A DNA stretch of 25,887 nucleotides from a virus. Both the position numbers and the translations under genes were made by a program. Under the pieces are notes generated by a model, which was given only the letters and a program-made list of their open reading frames with translations, was not told where the DNA came from and searched no databases. Location of the stretch: the IMG/VR virus record IMGVR_UViG_3300005964_000061, positions 1-25,887 of that record. One strand, 5' to 3'. This document shows, piece by piece, positions 1 to 7,731 of the stretch. Within the stretch, counting starts at the first letter, position 1, and every line of letters begins with the position of its first letter.

Positions 1-2
1 TC

Positions 3-2117
3 TCACCTTCATTTACTTCAACGACCACGCTCTACCCCGTGATTTCAACTAACGCTAACTTCGGCGTCATAAATATATGGACTACTTCGGGATCAGTTAC
101 GGCGAGTAGCGGTACAGTTAACGTCATCCCTTCAATAGGTGCGTGGACTTCCGTCTCTCTCTCTACGAATACCGTCCCTAACTTCCTCGTGAACGGTACA
201 GTAAAGAGCGGTAGTGTAAGCGGTAATACAATTACACTAAGCGGGCTGACTGGTACTTCAACTGTAGTATTCCCAGACAACTTCATACCTTCTTCAACGG
301 CTGGAGTAACGACCTACAACGCTACGTTTAACGAGATAAAGACTACGGCTTCTTCCCTAACTTTCACAGTCAACACACAGATGTTTGAAAGCGGTGTACC
401 TGTGATAGGAGCAACTCTCGGTGAGAACTGGTATTACTACGGATTTTATTCTAGTGCTGGGAGTTACAACGTACCGTTATTCCTGACTACGTTAGCTGTA
501 GGGAACCAGATTTATGCGAACATTCCGATGGTTGAAAGTATAACTTGGAGGGTCTCTCCTTATTGGGAAAATGGCGAACTGGTGGTGAACAGCACTGGGC
601 CAAATGTTGCTGGTCAATACATTGCCTGGAGATATTCACCAGTAAGTAATACAATCAACGTTACTATCCACGTGACAAGTTATCCTTCTAAAAATCCATA
701 TGCAAGTATAGCATTTTATAGTACAAACACACAAGCACAAAGCCCTCTCTTTCAAAACACTCCTGCCTTTATGGTAGCATTTTACACTGGTGCTGTATAT
801 TATTTTAATGGACAATCTAATGAACTTGCAACGTTTCCGACGCCGAACCCCCCGTTCACGATGAGTGTCATCCTGACGGAGAACTCTGCGGGTAACGTTA
901 CTGTACAAAGTGTCATAATAAACGGTACGACAACTTATAACCTTAATACTAACGTGCCATTTGAGTGGAACCAAATTAATTATATAGGGATAAGAGGGGA
1001 TCCTGGTAACTTATTCTACGTCTCCTACTTCGGCGTCAACTCAATTCCTTTAGTCTCTTCCTCAGGCGTCACATCCTTTAACTTCTATTCGCCGTTCTCT
1101 CTCTCCTACACTATCACAAACACTTCGATCACAGTCCAAAACACACAGCTGGTTTATGGCGAAAACTACCTCACAATTCCAGGAACTAACGGTATCATAG
1201 GGGCGTCTTTCTCATTTTATAATGTAACGTATAACGTCCCAGTCCTCGCAGTGTCCTCATCTCCTATATCCGTAACATATAACGAAACGACACTAACTTT
1301 TACAGTAATTTCCGCATCTCAGTCATTCGTAATTTCTCCTTTCGGAGTACCAGAACAGAATTATCAGTCCCTCACTGGTGGTGTAGTGATACTCCCTCAA
1401 TCTGAAAAAGTGACGTTCTACGTTAATTATCAACCTAACCTGGTATCATCTTCTACCGTATCATCACCACCACCGACAACAACCACCACAACTACCACAC
1501 CTACGACTACGACCACCACCATTAACCCTAATCAAGCCAGTGTTATAATAAACGGTAGTGTTTATCTTACAGCACCTTGGTTGGTTCATTATTCAATTCC
1601 GTCTGCAAACAGCAGTGTGACGGCGTACTTGATTTACAACTATTCCACAAATAAACCTGAGTTGGTTCTTTCGTCGCCGACAAACGTTAATGTGAACGTC
1701 ACATTTACTGCATCTAACGGCACAGCACTGTTATCTGAAAGTGTTACATCTCCAAATACGGTAACATTACCAATGACTACTGGAAATGTTACAGTAAAGA
1801 CTACGAATTCTACTGTTACCATACCCCTCACTTATCAGCGGTTTACTGTTATTTCCCTGACTAATGCTATTGCGAAGTCGCCTTTCCTAGGAGCTACTGC
1901 AATTCTTACACTATTCTTTGTATCGTTCTTCATCGGTTTCGTGTTCAGGACAATACCTAACAGTATGGCACTAGGGTCTGTTGTTTACATTACTGCAGTA
2001 GCACCTTTCCTCCTTGCCATAGGTCTCCCAATGTCTATAGTATTACTAACAGTTGTGCTTGCAGTCGTTGCCTTGATTTATTCTGTTTGGGCATTGAGGG
2101 TGACGAACGTTGGGTGA
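3..2117 (+). CDS. Large surface/virion membrane protein, N-terminus truncated by window edge
   Basis: The reading frame is open from the first full codon at base 3. The GTG at 39 is therefore probably internal, and the true start lies upstream of the window. The visible ~704 residues are beta-rich, with aromatic, Ser/Thr and Asn-rich stretches and many N-X-S/T sequons. At 1478-1525 there is a Pro/Thr tract (three Pro, then runs of Thr) typical of a glycosylated stalk. The last ~80 residues hold about three hydrophobic helices. This gives a large external ectodomain, a Thr stalk and a C-terminal membrane anchor, suggesting an envelope or tail-tip attachment protein. The same plan recurs in the protein at 4427-6718. 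The stop overlaps the next gene's possible TTG start. I do not recognise a named family; the role is inferred from architecture. Confidence 0.85.
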   Translation, partial: SPSFTSTTTLYPVISTNANFGVINIWTTSGSVTASSGTVNVIPSIGAWTSVSLSTNTVPNFLVNGTVKSGSVSGNTITLSGLTGTSTVVFPDNFIPSSTAGVTTYNATFNEIKTTASSLTFTVNTQMFESGVPVIGATLGENWYYYGFYSSAGSYNVPLFLTTLAVGNQIYANIPMVESITWRVSPYWENGELVVNSTGPNVAGQYIAWRYSPVSNTINVTIHVTSYPSKNPYASIAFYSTNTQAQSPLFQNTPAFMVAFYTGAVYYFNGQSNELATFPTPNPPFTMSVILTENSAGNVTVQSVIINGTTTYNLNTNVPFEWNQINYIGIRGDPGNLFYVSYFGVNSIPLVSSSGVTSFNFYSPFSLSYTITNTSITVQNTQLVYGENYLTIPGTNGIIGASFSFYNVTYNVPVLAVSSSPISVTYNETTLTFTVISASQSFVISPFGVPEQNYQSLTGGVVILPQSEKVTFYVNYQPNLVSSSTVSSPPPTTTTTTTTPTTTTTTINPNQASVIINGSVYLTAPWLVHYSIPSANSSVTAYLIYNYSTNKPELVLSSPTNVNVNVTFTASNGTALLSESVTSPNTVTLPMTTGNVTVKTTNSTVTIPLTYQRFTVISLTNAIAKSPFLGATAILTLFFVSFFIGFVFRTIPNSMALGSVVYITAVAPFLLAIGLPMSIVLLTVVLAVVALIYSVWALRVTNVG

Positions 2118-2136
2118 CGAACGCCCAGAGTTAGCC

Positions 2137-2610
2137 ATGTTCGAGTTCTGTCTAACTGGTTGGGCTGAAACTGTCCCTATTCAACCCCATTTAACGTGCC
2201 AAATGCTTAGAAATGCATCCGAAAAGTTTTTTAACCACCAGCTCAAACATATGTTTGAGAACATGACAGACGAATATTTCCCAAGAAAAGGAGATGTGAC
2301 AGGTGGAGCAAGGCGTGTGTTGAAGGCAATACTAGACGGGAAAGTAACAAAATACCCAACAATAACGCTAAAGCTAGCTGGAATTGAGGCGAACGCAACC
2401 AAGGATGGATACCCACAAGTAAAGGAAGTGCTTCATCAAGTAGTAGAAGCAATAAGGAGTGCGGTAGATAATGCCGGCTTAAAGAAGAGAGGTATGGGGT
2501 TCCAGGACGTTGAAATTCCACCAGAAGTCCAACAGCAATACATGCCCGTAGTGCAAGAAGCATACAGGTTGCTATCAGGCATGAGAGCAGAACACATGGT
2601 TTACGAATAA
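2137..2610 (+). CDS. Small helical protein of unknown function
   Basis: This encodes 157 residues from the ATG at 2137. A TTG at 2110 would add nine residues and overlap the preceding stop codon. I prefer the ATG because the upstream stretch is short and charged. The protein is soluble and mostly helical, with mixed charge (a Lys/Arg-rich middle and an acidic C-terminus) and no membrane segment. It directly follows the large surface-protein gene and is probably co-transcribed with it. Its codons at 2242-2259 contain a perfect 18-bp copy of the window-wide palindrome, read as Leu-Lys-His-Met-Phe-Glu. I do not recognise the family. A small structural protein is possible, but nothing in the sequence proves it. 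Confidence 0.75.
   Translation: MFEFCLTGWAETVPIQPHLTCQMLRNASEKFFNHQLKHMFENMTDEYFPRKGDVTGGARRVLKAILDGKVTKYPTITLKLAGIEANATKDGYPQVKEVLHQVVEAIRSAVDNAGLKKRGMGFQDVEIPPEVQQQYMPVVQEAYRLLSGMRAEHMVYE
2242..2259. promoter_or_regulatory. Intragenic copy of the palindrome (perfect 18 bp)
   Basis: CTCAAACATATGTTTGAG is a perfect palindrome and the best match to the extended consensus found at promoters in this window. It lies inside the gene at 2137-2610, roughly 400 bases from any other start. If it binds the same protein, it could be an auxiliary operator or a DNA-looping site; it may also be a coding coincidence. Confidence 0.5.
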
Positions 2611-2618
2611 GCTATCCC

Positions 2619-2629
2619 TTTTTTTAAAA
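2619..2629 (+). promoter_or_regulatory. TATA box for the gene at 2652
   Basis: An uninterrupted T7A4 run lies about 28 nt ahead of the ATG at 2652, the spacing expected for an archaeal TATA box of a leaderless gene. No palindrome is present. The T run could also serve as terminator for the preceding gene. Confidence 0.55.
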
Positions 2630-2651
2630 CCTTCTTTTCGAAGTAGATTAC

Positions 2652-3149
2652 ATGAAACTTTCAGAAAAGTTAGGTTCTATTCTTTCGAACGGCGATGCGA
2701 ATTCTATTTTATATTCGTTTGCTGATCTTACTACATTTTTAGAACAACAAGTTAGCGAACTTGATGTAGCTGATAATAATATAATTTTTAATGAGTTGAG
2801 ACGAGTAGCGGAGACCGTACTTCAAAATTACATAAAGCTTGGGTTTGACCTTGGGGATGTAAAGAACACTAGGGAATTGTTGGTAAAGGTTAATGATATT
2901 ATCAATTCAAACGTTGATGACATTCTACAATTAGAACTTCGACCTACCGCATACGGTGTTGAGCAGGAAATCAACATGTTAAAGATATCTATATTAAAGG
3001 AAATTATAACACAATTTGCTAACGTGTTTGGATTGACGAAAGAACCTATAGCCGTGCCGTTACTTTATTCTGGTGGAGAAAGAAACGATGAAGAAGCTAG
3101 AAGGATAAGGGAATTATTCGAAAAGGAAAAAATTATTTTTAGCCCCTAG
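2652..3149 (+). CDS. Helical soluble protein of unknown function
   Basis: This encodes 165 residues, starting at an ATG about 25 nt after a strong TATA-like element, so the mRNA is probably leaderless. The sequence is rich in Leu, Ile, Asn, Asp and Glu with amphipathic helical periodicity, and the C-terminus is charged (Glu/Arg-rich, then a short hydrophobic tail). There is no signal peptide or membrane helix. The gene runs convergently into the next gene, and the two stop codons share one CTAG tetranucleotide. I do not recognise the family. Its position next to virion-type genes suggests a structural or assembly role, but only by context. Confidence 0.8.
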   Translation: MKLSEKLGSILSNGDANSILYSFADLTTFLEQQVSELDVADNNIIFNELRRVAETVLQNYIKLGFDLGDVKNTRELLVKVNDIINSNVDDILQLELRPTAYGVEQEINMLKISILKEIITQFANVFGLTKEPIAVPLLYSGGERNDEEARRIRELFEKEKIIFSP

Positions 3150-4357
3150 ACTAAATTGCTATATATCTTGCCCGGATAAGATTGACCTAAAACAGACGGT
3201 ACAGCTGGAATAATTCCAGAAGTTTGCACCAGGTTACTTAATTTCGACGCACTTTGGCTTGCAGGTGCTAAGCCACTCCTAGCAAGAGTATTATATAGTT
3301 GCAGTATCATTGATAATTTTTGAGTGTTTAGTTGTTCCTGCTTATGGTTACTTATTTTATAATATGCGTCCCTAATATCACTAAGTAAACGTCCAACTAC
3401 AGTAGATAATGGAGTTCCATCGGGTATGTCATATTCTTGGTACAATTGAGTAACAGCACTAACTACTGGAAGCATCTCCGGGGGTATTTCTGATATTTCT
3501 GATTGAAGCGAACTTATGTCGCCTGCCTGTATCTGAGCTAACACTTGACCCTGAGATATTGTAGTAGGAGATGTGGATGATGTTGGAGATGTGGTAGAAC
3601 TCGAAGTTGGGGATGTAGTAGGAGATGAAGGCGACACAGATGTTGGAGTGCTAGTTGATGACGATGAAGGAGTAGAACTGCTCTGTGAGCTAGCTCTTTC
3701 CATAGTATTAATTGCATTATTAAGGAACCGTGTATAAATAGAAGCTATAGTACCGGCTTCTGGTGTGCTATAACTAGGTAATTGTAAACTTTGTAATTCC
3801 CCAACTGTCAATGTATCGTTAGTTAGCGACTCGTATATTTGATTTAAATTATTATACACTTGCTGATACGCAGATACTCCTTCGAAACTTGTTGAAGTTT
3901 CATTTTCAAATTGTATAGCGTTTTGTAACATATTGTTAATTTGCTGAAGAGTTGACGATACGTTAGATAAAGTAGATGGCGATAGCGATTTCCCAGAAGC
4001 GTACGCAGAAATTAGTGAGAGCAACGCTTCATATACCTTTGCAAGCTCAAGATTCATGTCTTGTAGAATGTTGTCATAGAGAATTTCTTTTAGTGTGGCA
4101 ACTGCTGGTAAAGAGTTTGAATATATATTATTTTGAGTAATGTATATTGTTTGGGCGTTAAAAGGAAAAAGTTGTATATTACCCGTACCCACACCAGGTA
4201 CTTGTACTGTGAGTCTATCGTTTGGCGATGATATCATGGATGAAATGTCGACGTATTGATATTGTGATAGTGTATATGTTAGCGAGTTCCCATTAGTATT
4301 ATCAGTTACTGTAACAGTGACGGAGCCTGGATACAAGTTTAGTAAGTACACTTCCAT
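3146..4357 (-). CDS. Ser/Thr-rich modular protein, probable virion component
   Basis: This encodes 403 residues from the ATG at 4357. The N-terminal ~75 residues look like a small beta domain. Next comes a helical region (~80-215) rich in Asn, Gln and Leu, then a low-complexity Ser/Thr/Pro linker (~220-268), then a second helical region to the C-terminus. There is no signal peptide or membrane helix. The Ser/Thr/Pro linker resembles a glycosylated or flexible tether joining two helical modules, as in virion fibre or tail proteins. The promoter carries the palindrome 12 nt ahead of the start with a TATA-like element behind it. The family is not recognised; virion association is inferred from composition and neighbours. 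Confidence 0.8.
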   Translation of the reverse strand: MEVYLLNLYPGSVTVTVTDNTNGNSLTYTLSQYQYVDISSMISSPNDRLTVQVPGVGTGNIQLFPFNAQTIYITQNNIYSNSLPAVATLKEILYDNILQDMNLELAKVYEALLSLISAYASGKSLSPSTLSNVSSTLQQINNMLQNAIQFENETSTSFEGVSAYQQVYNNLNQIYESLTNDTLTVGELQSLQLPSYSTPEAGTIASIYTRFLNNAINTMERASSQSSSTPSSSSTSTPTSVSPSSPTTSPTSSSTTSPTSSTSPTTISQGQVLAQIQAGDISSLQSEISEIPPEMLPVVSAVTQLYQEYDIPDGTPLSTVVGRLLSDIRDAYYKISNHKQEQLNTQKLSMILQLYNTLARSGLAPASQSASKLSNLVQTSGIIPAVPSVLGQSYPGKIYSNLV

Positions 4358-4369
4358 TTTCGCTCACTA

Positions 4370-4381
4370 AAACATATGTTT
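4370..4381. promoter_or_regulatory. Palindromic operator AAACATATGTTT upstream of the gene at 4357
   Basis: This is a perfect 12-bp palindrome, 12 nt upstream of the minus-strand ATG at 4357. A TATA-like element (AATATAAG on the plus strand, 4388-4395) sits behind it. The site therefore lies between the TATA box and the expected transcription start. A GTGAG stretch just before the ATG may act as ribosome-binding site. Confidence 0.7.
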
Positions 4382-4426
4382 GAGGTGAATATAAGTTTTT
4401 TCTCTTCTCTTGGGGGAAGGTTGTCG

Positions 4427-6718
4427 TCAGAGGTTTAGCCTTTTGAATATGAAGCCTAATATTACGGCACCGATACTGAAGGGTAGTACTATATAGTTAG
4501 CAAAGAGCAGACCTATAGAGAGAGTAGCGAAACTAAGAAACAACGTTGAAGACCACAGTTGAGAAGAATAACGATAAGATGCTACAGCTATTGCTAGAAA
4601 ACTATAGTATGTTATAATTCCGATTAGTTGATTATTTGTTGAATGTATATTAGTTGTAAATGAAGATCCGCTACTACCGTTATACTTTACATTGGTTGTA
4701 TTAGTAACATTGAGTGATGCGACCTGGACTGGTTTCACTGGTAGTGGTGATGTGGAAATTGTTATCGACCTAGAGGATTCCGATACTGTAACAACTACTT
4801 GTAAGTTTGTTGGCAGGTTTGTTGGGTAATAGTTACTGGATATGAGAAGTTGTGATTGTATGTTCCCATACTGTACAACAAGGTTATACCCAGTGAAGCC
4901 TACTAGTGTTAGAGACGACGAACTTGTTAGCTTAGTTTGGTAGACTGTATTATTGTTATTGACTATTGCGTCTCCCGGAGCTGTCGTCAAACTAAGCACG
5001 GAAGACTGTAATGCTGTAGGCAAACCTGTTGCAACTGATACGATACCTGTAGTTTCATAATACAGACCGGAAGACAGTGTTGTACCGATACTTGATACCG
5101 ATAGCGGTATTGTGCCATTATAATTAATATAAGGAACTATACCAGTTGACGCGACCGGGTTTGGCATAGGCGTTATGAATGTGTAAAAAGACCCTGGGTA
5201 ATAATAGAAACCTATGAGATAGAATATATTGCCTATGTCTGCATAGCCAACCGCAACATCAGCTGGGAATTGCGGATTATTTACCAGCTTTGTAACAGCT
5301 GTTTGAGAGTTATATACATATACGCCTGTCGTATTTACTATCAGCCCAGCTTTGTGCAAAAAGTCAGTAAACCCAACAAGCATGTTGTAATTGATTTGTG
5401 TGTTTGTTAACGACGGCTGGATCGATATCCCTATCACATTCCGTCCATAAATTTTCAGATCAACTAAACTCACGCCTCCTACTGTGTTTACCGTCTTCCC
5501 GCTCGCGGTAACAGAATATGTGGAGCCGTTTGCATACCTGACTGAAATTGTACTACCTACTGGTATATCTTCGAAGGAAATGTAATTGGAAGACGAGTTA
5601 TAAGGTAAAATATACATGTCTACATGGTTTAGGTCAAGTTTCAGATTGCTGGCTTGCACTGGTAAAGAGTACCATTTGCTATCGTTATACACTAGGATAT
5701 TAGAACCGTTAAGTAACGTGGGGTTAAAGAAGTAGACTGGGTCTTCTAACAGTACGGAATTAGAACCGTATGATGCACTTTGAGATACCGCAAAAGTATC
5801 GTTAAACGTAATGGATGGTGGGGCTACAGTTTGCGGTGCTAAATATTTAGTAGAAGGGTACTGTAAAGACGCTGATGACCCAAACACAAATCCGTACATA
5901 GATGATTGTGGCAAAGCGACTTGGGCAACTTCTTCGTTCGGCATGCCTGCCACTTGGGCGTTATATGTAAATTGTGAATTTGAAATTGTGAATTGTGAGC
6001 TTTTAACGTAACCGTCGGAAGCCATAACCCAGGTCGTAGACCCGAAAGGAAACGCTGTATACGAAGGAATTGTCTGTAAGTTGGAATATGAGAAAAGGCT
6101 TATCGTAACTATACTCCCTGAAGGAATTGAGCCAGAATATATTAATTCAGGTGGCGTTACAACAGCTGAAGATTGTAAGGTGTAAAGTATAACTGCAGAT
6201 GTATAACGTAACGCAGTCGTTGTAAAAGTTACAAGACTATTTTGCCCGTTTAGTACCAATGACCCACCAAGTAACGAAACGCCTGATACATTGAAGATAG
6301 ATGTGTTGAGATAATAGAACTGAGTGTAAAAACTAAACACGCCCGTCGTTACGGCACTAGCTTGAGTATTTCCCCCATAAACGAAATAATAAGTTTGTGT
6401 TGAAGGAGCTGGCTCGTACCATACCAGCAAGGGAGGTGTTGCTGAGAACAAATATGAATATTCATAATAACCCAAGGAGTTTGATACGTAGTAATTTTGA
6501 CCGAACACTTGGGTTTGTTGTGGAAGTGGAGCGATGTAAATTAGCCCTTGCGAAATGTTTGCGTTTACATTAACTGATATAGGTACTTCTTGTTGGATAA
6601 GACTAGCTTTTGCTGTTAACAGGAAAAACGGTAAGATAAAGAAAAATAAGTATAGCAGGATTAGGAATATGGTCTTTCTGTTAACTCTCACTCTGTTAAC
6701 TCTCACCATTAAAACCAT
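4427..6718 (-). CDS. Large exported, membrane-anchored surface glycoprotein
   Basis: This encodes 763 residues. A positively charged N-terminus (two copies of Val-Arg-Val-Asn-Arg) precedes a hydrophobic segment at ~16-37, consistent with a signal peptide or anchor. A long ectodomain follows that is beta-rich, with many Tyr, Ser, Thr and Asn residues and numerous N-X-S/T sequons. About three membrane helices occupy the last ~75 residues, and the protein ends in a short basic tail. The plan matches the truncated protein at 3-2117, so the pair may form an envelope or attachment complex. Two starts (Met1, Met4) are close together; the upstream ATG at 6718 lies four bases from the palindrome. No named family can be assigned with confidence. 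Confidence 0.85.
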   Translation of the reverse strand: MVLMVRVNRVRVNRKTIFLILLYLFFFILPFFLLTAKASLIQQEVPISVNVNANISQGLIYIAPLPQQTQVFGQNYYVSNSLGYYEYSYLFSATPPLLVWYEPAPSTQTYYFVYGGNTQASAVTTGVFSFYTQFYYLNTSIFNVSGVSLLGGSLVLNGQNSLVTFTTTALRYTSAVILYTLQSSAVVTPPELIYSGSIPSGSIVTISLFSYSNLQTIPSYTAFPFGSTTWVMASDGYVKSSQFTISNSQFTYNAQVAGMPNEEVAQVALPQSSMYGFVFGSSASLQYPSTKYLAPQTVAPPSITFNDTFAVSQSASYGSNSVLLEDPVYFFNPTLLNGSNILVYNDSKWYSLPVQASNLKLDLNHVDMYILPYNSSSNYISFEDIPVGSTISVRYANGSTYSVTASGKTVNTVGGVSLVDLKIYGRNVIGISIQPSLTNTQINYNMLVGFTDFLHKAGLIVNTTGVYVYNSQTAVTKLVNNPQFPADVAVGYADIGNIFYLIGFYYYPGSFYTFITPMPNPVASTGIVPYINYNGTIPLSVSSIGTTLSSGLYYETTGIVSVATGLPTALQSSVLSLTTAPGDAIVNNNNTVYQTKLTSSSSLTLVGFTGYNLVVQYGNIQSQLLISSNYYPTNLPTNLQVVVTVSESSRSITISTSPLPVKPVQVASLNVTNTTNVKYNGSSGSSFTTNIHSTNNQLIGIITYYSFLAIAVASYRYSSQLWSSTLFLSFATLSIGLLFANYIVLPFSIGAVILGFIFKRLNL
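6678..6707 (-). repeat. In-frame 15-bp tandem repeat at the start of the surface-protein gene
   Basis: Two adjacent 15-bp units (6678-6692 and 6693-6707) differ by one base and encode Val-Arg-Val-Asn-Arg twice. They form the basic N-region just before the hydrophobic export segment of the protein at 4427-6718. Slippage here would change the N-region in 5-residue steps without breaking the frame. Confidence 0.75.
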
Positions 6719-6720
6719 AT

Positions 6721-6736
6721 TAAAACATATGTTTTA
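6721..6736. promoter_or_regulatory. Palindromic operator (16 bp) upstream of the surface-protein gene at 6718
   Basis: TAAAACATATGTTTTA is a perfect 16-bp palindrome ending two bases from the minus-strand ATG at 6718. A TATA-like TTTAATAG (plus strand, 6741-6748) lies behind it. By spacing, transcription should begin within a few bases of the ATG, so the mRNA would be leaderless and the palindrome would cover the start site. Confidence 0.7.
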
Positions 6737-6760
6737 CATGTTTAATAGTTTTCTAGAAAG

Positions 6761-7192
6761 TTAAGCCCATACCCATTTGATACTTGTTATAAATCTTACG
6801 ATGAACCCAGAAATTATTCCTATGAAATTGATTATGCCAAGTACTAAAGACTTAAGTTTTAAATAAGACGTAAAAAACAATATTGCCACTATTTCCGAAG
6901 CATTACTAAAATGAAACATAACCACGATAATTGAAATTACCACAATATACTGAATAACTCCCCCACTAGCTGACGACATATGAAATTTAAGTAGTCTTTT
7001 CCATGTGTTTCCTATTCTCTTATCTTTAAATGTCCATACATCGTTTAACATAAAATTGAAAATTATTGAAATTTCAATTGCTAATACTAATGATATCGAT
7101 ATGGATAAAAGCTTAGTAGCAGATAAAAATACTAGTTCGTTCACCACTGTGCCTACCCCTCCTACTATGGCAAATTTCAGCAATCTCGACAT
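6761..7192 (-). CDS. GtrA-like membrane protein (polyprenyl-sugar translocation family)
   Basis: This encodes 143 residues with four membrane helices at about 5-25, 32-52, 80-97 and 112-134. The N-terminal Lys-Phe-x-x-Val-Gly-Gly-x-Gly-Thr and the Asn-Phe-x-Leu-Asn-Asp-x-Trp-Thr-Phe stretch at ~46-55, after the second helix, are characteristic of the GtrA family (PF04138). Members are linked to membrane transfer of lipid-linked sugars for surface glycosylation. The gene starts six bases after the stop of the gene at 7199-7666 and is probably co-transcribed with it under the palindrome-bearing promoter at 7678. With the GT-C-like protein at 15790 and the sequon-rich surface proteins, it suggests that the virus modifies glycans on virion or host surface. 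Family assignment is fairly sure; the substrate is unknown. Confidence 0.82.
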   Translation of the reverse strand: MSRLLKFAIVGGVGTVVNELVFLSATKLLSISISLVLAIEISIIFNFMLNDVWTFKDKRIGNTWKRLLKFHMSSASGGVIQYIVVISIIVVMFHFSNASEIVAILFFTSYLKLKSLVLGIINFIGIISGFIVRFITSIKWVWA

Positions 7193-7198
7193 TAAGGG

Positions 7199-7666
7199 TC
7201 AGTAGTTTTTCATCACATTAGGTGATGCTGTATATTGCGTATTACTGGTGACTTGAACAGACTGATTATTAACTATTTTTGGCAAAACTTGTGCTATTTG
7301 TAGGTAGACCTGTAACGATTTTACTATTTGCGGTTCGACGCCGTACATTGACGCGATGGAATTTAACACATCTGGTTGAATTTGTTGTGCAATTTGATAT
7401 GCCTTCGTCACCAATGCCACGGGATCATACTGAGTTTGTTGAACTAGGCTCGGTATTTTGTCGTATTGACCTCCAAAATAATTTGCTATTTTTTGTGACG
7501 AAATAGGAGTAAATGGCTCGTTGAGATATTGTGTAGAGATTTGGTTAAGGTCATAATACTGCGAAAGCTGGTCAAGTGTATATATTAAGTTTAGTATTTT
7601 CGCTATAGCTTGTGCATACGTCTCGAATGAAGAAAGACGCTTATTACGATTATTTGCACTCATCAT
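7199..7666 (-). CDS. Gln/Asn/Tyr-rich helical protein of unknown function
   Basis: This encodes 155 residues. The start is a double ATG (7666 or 7663). The protein is predominantly helical and strongly enriched in Gln, Asn, Tyr and Ile, with few charged residues after the basic N-terminus. It has no signal peptide or membrane span. This polar, low-charge composition is often seen in crenarchaeal virus structural proteins. It is first in an operon with the GtrA-like gene, six bases apart. The palindrome-bearing promoter lies 11 nt upstream, with a GAGAGA stretch as possible ribosome-binding site. I do not recognise the family, and a structural role is only suggested. Confidence 0.78.
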   Translation of the reverse strand: MMSANNRNKRLSSFETYAQAIAKILNLIYTLDQLSQYYDLNQISTQYLNEPFTPISSQKIANYFGGQYDKIPSLVQQTQYDPVALVTKAYQIAQQIQPDVLNSIASMYGVEPQIVKSLQVYLQIAQVLPKIVNNQSVQVTSNTQYTASPNVMKNY

Positions 7667-7674
7667 ACATATCT

Positions 7675-7689
7675 CTCAAACAGCTGTTT
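7675..7689. promoter_or_regulatory. Palindromic operator CTCAAACAGCTGTTT upstream of the gene at 7666
   Basis: The core AAACAGCTGTTT (7678-7689) is a perfect palindrome with CAGCTG instead of CATATG at the centre. It lies 11 nt upstream of the minus-strand ATG and is abutted by a TATA-like TTTAAAAA at 7687-7694. It shows that the central two bases of the motif can vary while the symmetry is kept. Confidence 0.7.
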
Positions 7690-7731
7690 AAAAAGTTATT
7701 AGCTGACCCGAGAATGGGCGAGGCTCGTCGC

